A stretch of 40,395 bases of DNA from Pullibacteroides sp964436335 (GTDB taxonomy: Bacteria > Bacteroidota > Bacteroidia > Bacteroidales > P3), in the NCBI GenBank assembly GCA_964436335.1, contig CAYTCD010000004.1, positions 1-40,395 of the forward strand, given 5' to 3'. Shown piece after piece: positions 25,534 to 32,594 of the stretch. How positions within the stretch are numbered: the first letter of the stretch is position 1; every line of letters begins with the position of its first letter. The notes beneath the pieces were generated by a model. It did no database searches. It saw only the letters and a program-made list of their open reading frames with translations, and was not told the origin of the DNA. The translations under genes were made by a program, and so were the position numbers.

Positions 25534-27044
25534 GATTTGGGCAGGAGTTTGAGTATTTCGTCGGCGTACTGCCGGTTATTGCTAAGGCGGGGTACCTTGT
25601 GTTGTCCGCCCAGTTTGTTTTTTTCTTTGAGCCAGGCAAGGAAGGTTCCTTCCGGGAGCATGATGATTTCGGGTTTTTTGAGAATAAGGCTATTGTATCG
25701 TTTTGCCGCGTAGTCGCTGTTGATTTCTTTGAGTTTTGTATCCAGAAGATCGGCGAAAGCATCGAGATTTTCGGGCGGACGTTTAAACTCTATAAGCCAT
25801 TGGTGGCGGGCGCAGTTGTTGGCATCCAAAAAGAAAGGTGCCGCCGTGTATTCGTTTATTTCACTTTTGGTGTAAAGACAGGCAAAGGCAAGGCCGGTAT
25901 CGGCGTTCTCGATGATGAGTTCTTCACCAAAGGTGTTGATGAAATGCCGTGTGCGGCCACTGATGCGGAAACGGTATGGTTTGAGTGAAGTGAATACAAT
26001 CGTGTCGCCGATCATGTACCGCCACAAACCGGCATTGGTGGAGATGATGAGGGCGTAGTTCCGGCCGGTTTCCACCTCTCCGATCGTGAGGGTATGCGGA
26101 TGAGGCGAACCGATTTCTTCGGTTGGCAGGAATTCATAGTACACACCGTAGTCGAGCATGAGCAGCATATCTTTTTCGCTCTCGGTATGCTGTATGCCGA
26201 AAAATCCTTCGGAGGCGTTGTAGGTTTCCCAATAGGAAAAAGGTTCTCCGATGAGATTTCTGAATTGTTCGATATAAGGTGTGAAACTTACACCTCCGTG
26301 TACAAACAGTTCCATGTTAGGCCACACCTCACGCAGATTCCGTTTGCCGGACAGTTCGAGCACTCTTTGCAAAAACAGCAGTGTCCAGGAAGGAACGCCG
26401 AGAAAACTGCGCACATCTTGCCGGATCGTGGTTTCCGCCATCTTTTGCAGTTTAGACTCCCATTCATCCATCAAGGCGATACGTTTTTTGGGTGCGCGTC
26501 TGAGTTCTGCCCAAAAGGGAAGGTCTTGGGTGATGATGGCTGAAACATCGCCGCATTGAATAGCCGGATTGGCCGGCCAGGCATGCAGGCTTCCGCCCAT
26601 CGATATGTTTTTGCCGGAAAAAACACCGCTGTCGGGATGCGATTGGAGATAGAGCGCAAAGAGATCTTTTCCGCCCTTGTAATGACAGCAATCAAGCGCT
26701 TCACGGCTCACCGGAATATATTTGCTTTGGGAGTGGGTGGTACCCGAAGACTTTGAAAACCATTTGATGGATTCGGGCCAAAGAAGCCCGTTTTCGCCAC
26801 GCATGAGACGTTCCACATAAGGTTGTAGTTCGGGATAGGTGATAAGGGGTACTTTCCGGCAAAAATCATTTGCCGATCGGATATCTGCAAAACCGTATTT
26901 TTGTCCATATTCGGTGGAGGCAGCCCTTTGTAGCAGGTATGCGAGCTGGTTTTGCTGTATTTGACAGGCATGGACGGAAAAATCATCGATTTTCCGCAGC
27001 CGTTTCCGCATTAGCCTCAGATAAAAAGAGTCGATAAAAGACAT
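25524..27044 (-). CDS. GH3 (auxin-responsive) family acyl-adenylate enzyme
   Basis: A 506-residue member of the GH3 family, which in plants adenylates hormone acids and joins them to amino acids. The bacterial substrates are unknown. The ATP-binding motif SSGTT is at 99-103 in WFSKSSGTTHSQSKYIP. Other family features are HGGVSFTPY, FSYWETYNASEGFFG, the LMLDYGVYYEFLP strand and NAGLWRYMIGDTI. The ATG at 27044 (MSFIDSFYLRLMRK) is used since the upstream extension to 27128 lies within the LptG-type gene. It starts eight bases after that gene's stop, inside an operon of envelope and division genes. This context suggests an envelope metabolite or lipid-linked acid as a possible substrate, which is inference only. 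Confidence 0.9.
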   Translation of the reverse strand: MSFIDSFYLRLMRKRLRKIDDFSVHACQIQQNQLAYLLQRAASTEYGQKYGFADIRSANDFCRKVPLITYPELQPYVERLMRGENGLLWPESIKWFSKSSGTTHSQSKYIPVSREALDCCHYKGGKDLFALYLQSHPDSGVFSGKNISMGGSLHAWPANPAIQCGDVSAIITQDLPFWAELRRAPKKRIALMDEWESKLQKMAETTIRQDVRSFLGVPSWTLLFLQRVLELSGKRNLREVWPNMELFVHGGVSFTPYIEQFRNLIGEPFSYWETYNASEGFFGIQHTESEKDMLLMLDYGVYYEFLPTEEIGSPHPHTLTIGEVETGRNYALIISTNAGLWRYMIGDTIVFTSLKPYRFRISGRTRHFINTFGEELIIENADTGLAFACLYTKSEINEYTAAPFFLDANNCARHQWLIEFKRPPENLDAFADLLDTKLKEINSDYAAKRYNSLILKKPEIIMLPEGTFLAWLKEKNKLGGQHKVPRLSNNRQYADEILKLLPKSCL

Positions 27045-27052
27045 CGCCGGAT

Positions 27053-28129
27053 TTATTTGGGTGCGATACGGATCAGATAAGCGGCGATGATACCGTAGAT
27101 AAAGATAGGCAACAGAGCCGCCAACCATACAGGCATGGTTCCGGAAACGGCGAATACTTTCGACATCTGCATGAACAAGATAAAGGTAAAAGCCAAAGCG
27201 ATGCCGGTCGCAAGGTTTTTACCCATGCCACGGCGTGTCTTGTTCGAAGACAGTGCAAGCCCTATCAGTGTAAGGATAACGGCAGAAAGCGGATGGAGGA
27301 ATCGCTGCAATCTTTCGTATCGGTAATAAACCACGCGATTGCTTCCGCGCAGTTTTTCCTTTTTGATGAGCTGGTTCAGTTCATGGTAATTCTGTTCGTC
27401 CACCTTTACGTAATCGGCGGCAAAATCCAAAGGACGGACAGGCATGGCCAATTCCTTCCGCCGACCGCGTTCCACCTGTTCTCCATCATCCAGCAACACC
27501 CGGTCCACATAGTCATTCAGAATCCATAAATCCTTGGCCGAATCAAAACGGATATTGCGGGCGCTGAGTTTTTCGAGCATACGGTTGTTCTCTATTTTTT
27601 CGCGGGTGAACCGATAGCCCACATCGGCCTGATTGTCGAAACTCTCCACATAGTAGTAGGTGGTGCTGTCAAACTGGATATGGATATTGGTATTGGAGTT
27701 CTGGTAGGGATGTTTGATATAGAGCCGTTCAAAGGCGACACGGCTTTTATTTACGTCCGGAATCACAAAATTGGCCAACACAAGATTGAGTGTTCCGATC
27801 AGCAAGGCGCAGAAGATATAAGGAACCATGAGCCGGTAAAAACTGATGCCCGAACCCAGAATAGGTACGATTTCGGTGTTCTGGGCCAGTCGGGAAGTAA
27901 AAAAGATAACGGCGATAAAAAGGAACAGCGAACTGAACATGTTGACGAAATACGGAATGAAATTCACGTAATAATCCCATACAATGGCATGTAGGGAAAC
28001 ATCTTTTTCCAGGAACTTGTCGAGTTTTTCGGATATGTCGAAAACGACCACAATAATGATGATCAATGCAATGGAAGCAAAAAAAGACCCCAGAAACTTT
28101 TTGATGATATATCCGTCTATCTTACGCAT
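27053..28129 (-). CDS. LptF/LptG-family lipopolysaccharide export permease (short form)
   Basis: A 358-residue member of the YjgP/YjgQ family, close to E. coli LptG in length. The start RKIDGYIIKKFLGSFF matches the first amphipathic helix. Membrane helices follow at about 12-32, 55-80 and 100-122, then a periplasmic domain (about 125-265) and three C-terminal helices to the end. With the longer paralogue at 12967-14415 and an LptB from elsewhere, it could form the inner-membrane half of the lipopolysaccharide transport bridge. It overlaps the sigma factor stop by eight bases, so the two genes are translated from one message. Confidence 0.88.
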   Translation of the reverse strand: MRKIDGYIIKKFLGSFFASIALIIIIVVVFDISEKLDKFLEKDVSLHAIVWDYYVNFIPYFVNMFSSLFLFIAVIFFTSRLAQNTEIVPILGSGISFYRLMVPYIFCALLIGTLNLVLANFVIPDVNKSRVAFERLYIKHPYQNSNTNIHIQFDSTTYYYVESFDNQADVGYRFTREKIENNRMLEKLSARNIRFDSAKDLWILNDYVDRVLLDDGEQVERGRRKELAMPVRPLDFAADYVKVDEQNYHELNQLIKKEKLRGSNRVVYYRYERLQRFLHPLSAVILTLIGLALSSNKTRRGMGKNLATGIALAFTFILFMQMSKVFAVSGTMPVWLAALLPIFIYGIIAAYLIRIAPK

Positions 28130-28694
28130 TGTCTTTGTCCGTTTTTTGGGCTTTGGTGTTCAAAACGGCTTTCGCTCTGAACAAATAGGTTTTTACAGTG
28201 CCTATCGGAATCCCGGCTTCTTCGGCTATCTGGCGGTATTTCTTTTTTTCGAGATACCGTAAGGCAAATACTGTTCGGTATTTTTTCGGCAGCAACGACA
28301 TCAATTCGCGCGGGTGTGGCACAATAGGTTCCGCTTCTGATTCGCATGCTTCTTCGGAGAAAACAACCGTCAGAGCTTCATCCTGTAAGGAACCGCTTTT
28401 TTCGATTCCGTTTTCCCGGCCTGTTTTGCGCATGTAGTCGATGCAGCTATGGCTGGCGATATTATAGACCCAAGTGCTGAAAGCATAACGTGGATTAAAC
28501 GTATGCAATCCGTTGAAGACCTTGGCAAAGATTTCCTGCAAAAGGTCTTCGGCCTCGATCTCGTTGCCGATCCTGTCGGTAATGAACTGCAAAAGCGATT
28601 CATGGTATTTGTTTACCAAACGGGAACTTGCAACTTGATCGGTGTCAGTCAAAATCGCTCCGACCAACCGGCAATCTTCCTCCTTGTCTGTCAT
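28122..28694 (-). CDS. ECF-type RNA polymerase sigma factor
   Basis: A 190-residue sigma-70 family protein of the extracytoplasmic-function type, made of region 2 (about 25-95) and region 4 (about 125-180). Region 2 shows EAEDLLQEIFAKVFNGL and TWVYNIASHSCIDYMRK, typical of core binding and -10 recognition. Region 4 has LLPKKYRTVFALRYLEKKKYRQIAEEAGIPIGTVKTYLFRAK, the helix-turn-helix for -35 recognition (shown here in pieces: YRQIAEEAGIPIGTVKTYL). The ATG at 28694 overlaps the glycosyltransferase stop (ATGA) and is preferred over the frame extension to 28775. No anti-sigma factor or receptor gene adjoins it; instead it sits between a glycosyltransferase and an LPS export permease. Its regulon cannot be read from the window. 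Confidence 0.92.
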   Translation of the reverse strand: MTDKEEDCRLVGAILTDTDQVASSRLVNKYHESLLQFITDRIGNEIEAEDLLQEIFAKVFNGLHTFNPRYAFSTWVYNIASHSCIDYMRKTGRENGIEKSGSLQDEALTVVFSEEACESEAEPIVPHPRELMSLLPKKYRTVFALRYLEKKKYRQIAEEAGIPIGTVKTYLFRAKAVLNTKAQKTDKDNA

Positions 28695-29848
28695 TTGCGG
28701 CTGCGTCTCCTCCAAAAAATAAGTGCAACCTGCAAAGGTAGATATAAAATCGCATACAATGGTAGGCAAAGCCACAGCAGACCCGCACGCAAGGCATTGG
28801 CCGCCCGTTGCATGAAGATGCTTTGCAAAATAAATTTAATCAATACGATACCGGCAAAAATCACGAACCACAACGGGAATTCTGGATAATATCCCTGTAG
28901 GAAGCGTTGGCAGAAATAAACGGTTCCGCCGGTTAGAAACAAGTAAAAGACAGGAATGATTTTGCGGTAAATCTTGATTTCCCGTTTTACAATAGAGGGT
29001 TCACTGTAGAGGGTGTTGAGGTATTGGCGTTCAAATCTCAACACCGAAGCCAAGCCGAATTTTCCCGTATAGCGCACTTCCGCTTCGGGGGCCAATTGCA
29101 CGTTCGCTTCTTCTCCTTTTCCGATATGTGACCCTATACGGTCGAACATGCCCGTGTTGAGGGCATAGATATCGGAATAACCTTGATGTTCGAGAAAAAA
29201 GTCTTTCCGATAGGCTATCAGGGCATGGTGCCCTATGAAAGGTTTTCCTTTGATGGCGAATCCGATAAACTGCATGGCCGTTTCCACGATGCGGTAGTTG
29301 AGAAATGAGCAGAGGCCTCCCTTTTTTTCGGTGTGGACGGGATGTCCGATAACCACCTGGGTCTTGGGACCGAATGCCGCCTGCATATAATCGATGCAAT
29401 GTTCGCCGGTAGGGCGGAAACGGGGATCGGAAAGTATCACGTATTCGTTCAACGCCGATTTGACACCGATCGAGAGTGAAAATTTCTGTTCGTCGAAAAA
29501 GTTGATGCTTTGGTTGGCATTGATCAACTTTAACTTATCATAACGCCGTGCGAACTCCTGGAGCAAACCTGCAACGTCTTCGTCGGAATTTTCGTAAACC
29601 ACGATTACCTCAAAGTCAGGGTATTGCTGTTCCAGCCAGAAGGTGAGGTTCTTTTTGAGCATCTCGTACTGGTTCTTGCCCGAAAGAACCACGGAAACAG
29701 GCTTTTTCTCGTTTTGCGGCACCGGCGAAGAAAATGTGGCGATAGCCGCATACGCACGGAGGTAGAAACGGACAAACAGTATGACAGTTATCAGCAGACC
29801 GGCCGACAACAGCCATTCCCATACATCAAGGTGATAGTAAAAATCCAT
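28691..29848 (-). CDS. Membrane-bound family 2 glycosyltransferase
   Basis: A 385-residue protein with an N-terminal membrane helix (about 11-33). A GT-A-type catalytic domain (about 50-270) and three C-terminal membrane helices follow. The nucleotide-sugar-binding start is PVSVVLSGKNQYEMLKKNL then FEVIVVYENSDED. The usual DxD region reads LSDPRFRP, so the second acidic residue is altered. The later RFERQY is a possible equivalent of the QxxRW box. This variation leaves the exact chemistry uncertain; a surface polysaccharide or glycolipid role is likely. The ATG at 29848 is chosen because the frame-mate at 29857 lies inside the promoter -7 element. It is the first gene of the operon that also encodes the sigma factor, LptG-type permease, GH3 and FtsB proteins. 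Confidence 0.85.
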   Translation of the reverse strand: MDFYYHLDVWEWLLSAGLLITVILFVRFYLRAYAAIATFSSPVPQNEKKPVSVVLSGKNQYEMLKKNLTFWLEQQYPDFEVIVVYENSDEDVAGLLQEFARRYDKLKLINANQSINFFDEQKFSLSIGVKSALNEYVILSDPRFRPTGEHCIDYMQAAFGPKTQVVIGHPVHTEKKGGLCSFLNYRIVETAMQFIGFAIKGKPFIGHHALIAYRKDFFLEHQGYSDIYALNTGMFDRIGSHIGKGEEANVQLAPEAEVRYTGKFGLASVLRFERQYLNTLYSEPSIVKREIKIYRKIIPVFYLFLTGGTVYFCQRFLQGYYPEFPLWFVIFAGIVLIKFILQSIFMQRAANALRAGLLWLCLPLYAILYLPLQVALIFWRRRSRK

Positions 29849-29854
29849 AACGCG

Positions 29855-29887
29855 CAAAGGTACGAATAAGTTGAGCGCAAAAGCAAA
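29855..29887 (-). promoter_or_regulatory. Promoter of the glycosyltransferase operon, inside a repeat
   Basis: On the minus strand TTTG (29887-29884), a 21-base spacer and TACCTTTG (29862-29855) match the Bacteroidota consensus. Both elements lie in the repeat copy at 29856-29928; the -33 is part of its hairpin stem. Only six bases separate the -7 element from the ATG, so the message may be leaderless. Confidence 0.8.
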
Positions 29888-29928
29888 CGCAGTTTGATTT
29901 TGCGCTTAGGGGCGACCGCAGAGGCCAA
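29856..29928. repeat. Direct repeat, copy 1 (73 bp, hairpin-forming)
   Basis: Nearly identical to 30014-30087, differing by one substitution and one inserted G in a G run. It contains a compact hairpin: AGCGCAAAA pairs with TTTTGCGCT, and CAAAC pairs with GTTTG around a gca loop. It carries the -33 and -7 elements of the minus-strand glycosyltransferase promoter. Confidence 0.9.
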
Positions 29929-29954
29929 ACTCGCTTGGAATCTGCGGCCGCCCT
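29909..29954. repeat. Long imperfect hairpin spanning the end of repeat copy 1
   Basis: GGGCG (29910-29914), CCGCAGA (29916-29922) and CCAA (29925-29928) pair in order with TTGG (29935-29938), TCTGCGG (29941-29947) and CGCCC (29949-29953). The interruptions are small and symmetrical, and the loop is six bases. Confidence 0.85.
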
Positions 29955-29959
29955 TAAGT

Positions 29960-29987
29960 GCGGAAGAAAACGAAAGTTTACTTCTGC
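29960..29987. repeat. Hairpin with GAAA loop
   Basis: GCGGAAG (29960-29966) and AAAC (29968-29971) pair with GTTT (29976-29979) and CTTCTGC (29981-29987), with one G-T pair. The loop is GAAA, a stable GNRA-type tetraloop if transcribed rightward. Confidence 0.8.
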
Positions 29988-29996
29988 CGAGACGGA

Positions 29997-30021
29997 GTAC
30001 CTTCAACGAAGTTAAAGGTAC
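29997..30021. repeat. Inverted repeat at the start of repeat copy 2
   Basis: GTACCTT (29997-30003) pairs perfectly with AAGGTAC (30015-30021) around an 11-base spacer. The right arm is the first part of repeat copy 2. Confidence 0.7.
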
Positions 30022-30087
30022 GAATAAGTTGAGCGCAAAAGCAAACGCAGTTTGATTTTGCGCTTAGGGGGGGACCGCAGAGGCCAA
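30014..30087. repeat. Direct repeat, copy 2 (74 bp, hairpin-forming)
   Basis: Same sequence and hairpin as 29856-29928, 158 bases further on and in the same orientation. Here the minus-strand -7 element reads TACCTTTA, so the second promoter copy is one base off consensus. The tgt promoter begins immediately to its right. Confidence 0.9.
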
Positions 30088-30088
30088 G

Positions 30089-30119
30089 TTGTATTATCCC
30101 GTATAACAAGTTATCTTTG
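30089..30119 (+). promoter_or_regulatory. Promoter of tgt
   Basis: TTG at 30089-30091 (within GTTG), a 20-base spacer and TATCTTTG (30112-30119) fit the -33/-7 pattern. The tgt leader would be about 18 bases. Confidence 0.75.
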
Positions 30120-30143
30120 ACCCTTTGCAAAAGCAAGCCAGTT

Positions 30144-31280
30144 ATGCAGTTTGAGGTTCAGGCGAAGGATAGCCGCAGCAAGGCGCGGGCCGGAGAAATC
30201 ACCACCGACCACGGCAAGATACAGACCCCCATTTTCATGCCCGTGGGAACGGTCGGCTCGGTAAAGGCGGTGCAGGCCGCCGATTTGGTAAAGGATGTAA
30301 AGGCGCAGATTATCCTGGGCAATACGTATCATCTCTATCTCCGTCCGGGATTGGACATTATCCGGAAAGCCGGCGGAATACAGAAGTTCAACGCCTGGAA
30401 CCGCCCCATGCTTACCGACAGCGGCGGTTTCCAAGTGTATTCGCTGGCCGGAACGCGCAAGATAAACGCCGAAGAAGGCGTGGAGTTCCGCTCCCATATA
30501 GACGGCTCCAAGCATCTTTTCACGCCCGAAAAGGTAATGGACATAGAACGCTGCATCGGTGCCGACATCATGATGGCTTTTGACGAATGCACGCCTTACC
30601 CCTGCGAATACGGCTATGCCAAGAAGTCGATGGATATGACCCATAAGTGGTTGGACCGCTGTGTGAAACGCTTTACCGAAACAGAGCCTTTATACGGCTA
30701 CAGCCAGACCTTGTTTCCTATCGTGCAGGGCAGTGTCTATGCCGATTTGCGCAAGGTGTCGGCACAGAAGGCCGCTTCGGTGGAAGTGGCGGGCGGTTGC
30801 GCCATCGGCGGTCTTTCGGTGGGGGAACCCAAGGAAATCATGTATGAGCTCACCGAACTGGTCTGCGATATCCTGCCGCAGAACAAGCCCCGTTATCTGA
30901 TGGGGGTGGGAACGCCCGAAAACATCTTGGAAGGCATCGCCCAAGGGGTGGATATGTTCGATTGCGTGATGCCGACCCGCAACGGGCGCAACGCGATGCT
31001 GTTCACTAAAAACGGCATCATGAACATGAAGAACAAGAAATGGGCGGATGATTTCTCGCCCATTGAAGAAGACGGCGCCAGCTATGTGGATACCCTCTAT
31101 ACAAAAGCCTACCTGCGGCATCTTTTCCACGCCCAGGAACATCTGGCGGCCATGATCGCCAGCCTGCACAACCTGGCCTTTTACCTTTGGCTGGTGGGGC
31201 AGGCGCGCGAACATATCCTCTTTGGCGACTATCTGTCTTGGAAGAACACGATGGTGGAACGGGTGATGCGGCGCCTGTAG
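30144..31280 (+). CDS. tgt: tRNA-guanine transglycosylase Tgt, zinc cysteines replaced
   Basis: Tgt exchanges guanine at position 34 of Asp, Asn, His and Tyr tRNAs for the queuosine precursor preQ1. The 378-residue protein has the catalytic D92 in LTDSGGFQ, the nucleophile D273 in FDCVMPTRNGR, and the substrate loop with GGLSVGEP. The canonical zinc site near the C-terminus is lost. The three cysteines expected as CxCxxC before YxxAYLRHL are G311, S313 and D316 here, although the histidine (H342 in SLHNL) remains. I recall the same change in other Bacteroidales Tgt proteins, so it is probably a lineage trait. The ATG at 30144 is chosen because an upstream TTG at 30117 lies within the promoter. 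No other queuosine genes are nearby. Confidence 0.95.
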   Translation: MQFEVQAKDSRSKARAGEITTDHGKIQTPIFMPVGTVGSVKAVQAADLVKDVKAQIILGNTYHLYLRPGLDIIRKAGGIQKFNAWNRPMLTDSGGFQVYSLAGTRKINAEEGVEFRSHIDGSKHLFTPEKVMDIERCIGADIMMAFDECTPYPCEYGYAKKSMDMTHKWLDRCVKRFTETEPLYGYSQTLFPIVQGSVYADLRKVSAQKAASVEVAGGCAIGGLSVGEPKEIMYELTELVCDILPQNKPRYLMGVGTPENILEGIAQGVDMFDCVMPTRNGRNAMLFTKNGIMNMKNKKWADDFSPIEEDGASYVDTLYTKAYLRHLFHAQEHLAAMIASLHNLAFYLWLVGQAREHILFGDYLSWKNTMVERVMRRL

Positions 31281-31293
31281 GAAATGTGCTTAT

Positions 31294-32493
31294 TTATGCT
31301 TGCATGGTGCGGGTGGCCTTGAGATCGGTTTCTATTTCCACCAGCAGGTTCTCGCGGCAAACTTCGGCTTGTACCACCGTGCAGAGGCAACCGGCCGGAT
31401 ATCGGTCCTGAAAAATCCGTACGGCCTGTTCAACGTTTTGACCGGGTTTGAGGTACATTCTTGCCCGTTGGTAACGGATATCTTGTAAAGCGCTTTCTTG
31501 TGCCAGTTCATCGATAAACCGTAATGTATTTTCGGTCTGTCGGACCAAGTCGTTTTGATTTACCGTTTCCTCTCCCCGTATGGAGGCAGTGCCTGAAATC
31601 ATGGCCAAAGCGGTGTTTCTGCCGTCTTTTTCAGTTAGGAAGCATCTTCCCCTTTCGAACAACGGGGCTTGTTTGGCCGTATGGTCTGAAGATGTAAAAA
31701 GAAGGCTTTCACCTACCAGAACTTCATTTTGGTAGCGGTAGGCGTCTTTCTGCACGGGGCTTTTCATCGGCATATCGCGTCCGGTTTGCCCCGAAAGATC
31801 TTTTACGGCAACAAAGTCGATGCCGATTCCCGCGTAGTCCATACCGATTCCCGTGGCGGCCGGATATTGACTGCGGTCTTGCTTGTTTTGGTAATAAACG
31901 GCGCGTATTTCGTTAAATAGTTGATAATTCTGAACGGTCTTGTCCGCAATGGAAGAAAGTTTGAGAATATGGCCCACGTAATTCCATTGTCTGAAGATAT
32001 TATCGTAGGAATAGCCGGTGTGGTGAAGCAGTTCCGATACTTTTTCAAAACAGGCCTTTGCCGCTTCTTGTACGGGGTGGATGCCGTTTGGTACGGACAA
32101 GTAGTCGGCCGTCAGCCCCGAACTCCACATTTCGCATATGTTTTCGTGTGTTATTTCTACAAAGGGAAGCCCGTTGAAGGTATCGAACCGGCAATCGGCT
32201 GTAGCGGGAACACACCATAATTCAGCTTCCAACAGATTTTCCGAAACGGGTGGCTGAACGGCGATGCTTATGGCCGGAACCCGTCCGGAAAAATGGATGG
32301 AAAAAAAACGGACCAGTTCTTGTTGGCAGGTACTTAAGGAAAAATCCGGATCGGCTTGGTAAAACAATTGTATCTTGAACACCGTAAAACCTTCCTTCTG
32401 CAGAAGATTCACGCGGTCAAGCAAACCTTCCGGCATCTGTTTTCTATCCGCAGAAAGCGGCCAGGCAAATCCGAAATATTGTTTTTCTATCAT
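31294..32493 (-). CDS. Chorismatase-like protein of the Rid (YjgF) superfamily, three Rid-like modules
   Basis: A 399-residue cytoplasmic protein. The C-terminal part (about 310-395; ARMYLKPGQNVEQAVRIFQ, YPAGCLCTVVQAEVCR, LLVEIE) is a recognisable RidA-like fold. The middle part (about 150-260; RQWNYVGHI, NEIRAVYY, YPAATGIGMDYAGIGIDF) resembles FkbO/Hyg5-type chorismatases. The N-terminal part (about 20-105; GFTVFKIQLFYQ, FSGRVPAISIAV, LLEAELWCV) also follows the Rid pattern. The arginine after PA that RidA deaminases need is absent in all three (PAI, PAA, PAG). Its substrate is unknown; chorismate hydrolysis is a guess. The ATG at 32493 is chosen, as residues encoded further upstream do not look conserved. 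It faces tgt convergently with a 13-base gap. Confidence 0.6.
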   Translation of the reverse strand: MIEKQYFGFAWPLSADRKQMPEGLLDRVNLLQKEGFTVFKIQLFYQADPDFSLSTCQQELVRFFSIHFSGRVPAISIAVQPPVSENLLEAELWCVPATADCRFDTFNGLPFVEITHENICEMWSSGLTADYLSVPNGIHPVQEAAKACFEKVSELLHHTGYSYDNIFRQWNYVGHILKLSSIADKTVQNYQLFNEIRAVYYQNKQDRSQYPAATGIGMDYAGIGIDFVAVKDLSGQTGRDMPMKSPVQKDAYRYQNEVLVGESLLFTSSDHTAKQAPLFERGRCFLTEKDGRNTALAMISGTASIRGEETVNQNDLVRQTENTLRFIDELAQESALQDIRYQRARMYLKPGQNVEQAVRIFQDRYPAGCLCTVVQAEVCRENLLVEIETDLKATRTMQA

Positions 32494-32558
32494 GGCAACA
32501 TTCAAGAGCGACAGCGAAGATACAACATAAATACGGTTTCTCTTTCGCACGACTTTGT

Positions 32559-32566
32559 TATTTTTG
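32559..32566 (+). promoter_or_regulatory. Promoter -7 element of the DUF819 gene
   Basis: TATTTTTG is an exact TAnnTTTG match 28 bases before the ATG at 32595. A poor -33 (TTTC at 32537-32540) lies 18 bases upstream. The gap is shared with the divergent Rid-like gene, for which TATCTTCG at 32522-32515 (minus strand) is an imperfect -7. Confidence 0.5.
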
Positions 32567-32594
32567 TCTGCCGAAATCAGAATAGAACGGAAAG

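Noticed and set aside
29791..30006. 71-codon minus-strand reading frame across the repeated element
   Set aside because: It spans the promoter, hairpins and the start of the glycosyltransferase gene; the repeat structure explains the sequence better than a protein.
29856..30087. CRISPR array
   Set aside because: There are only two copies, each over 70 bp, with one 85-base interval and strong internal pairing; no cas genes are present.
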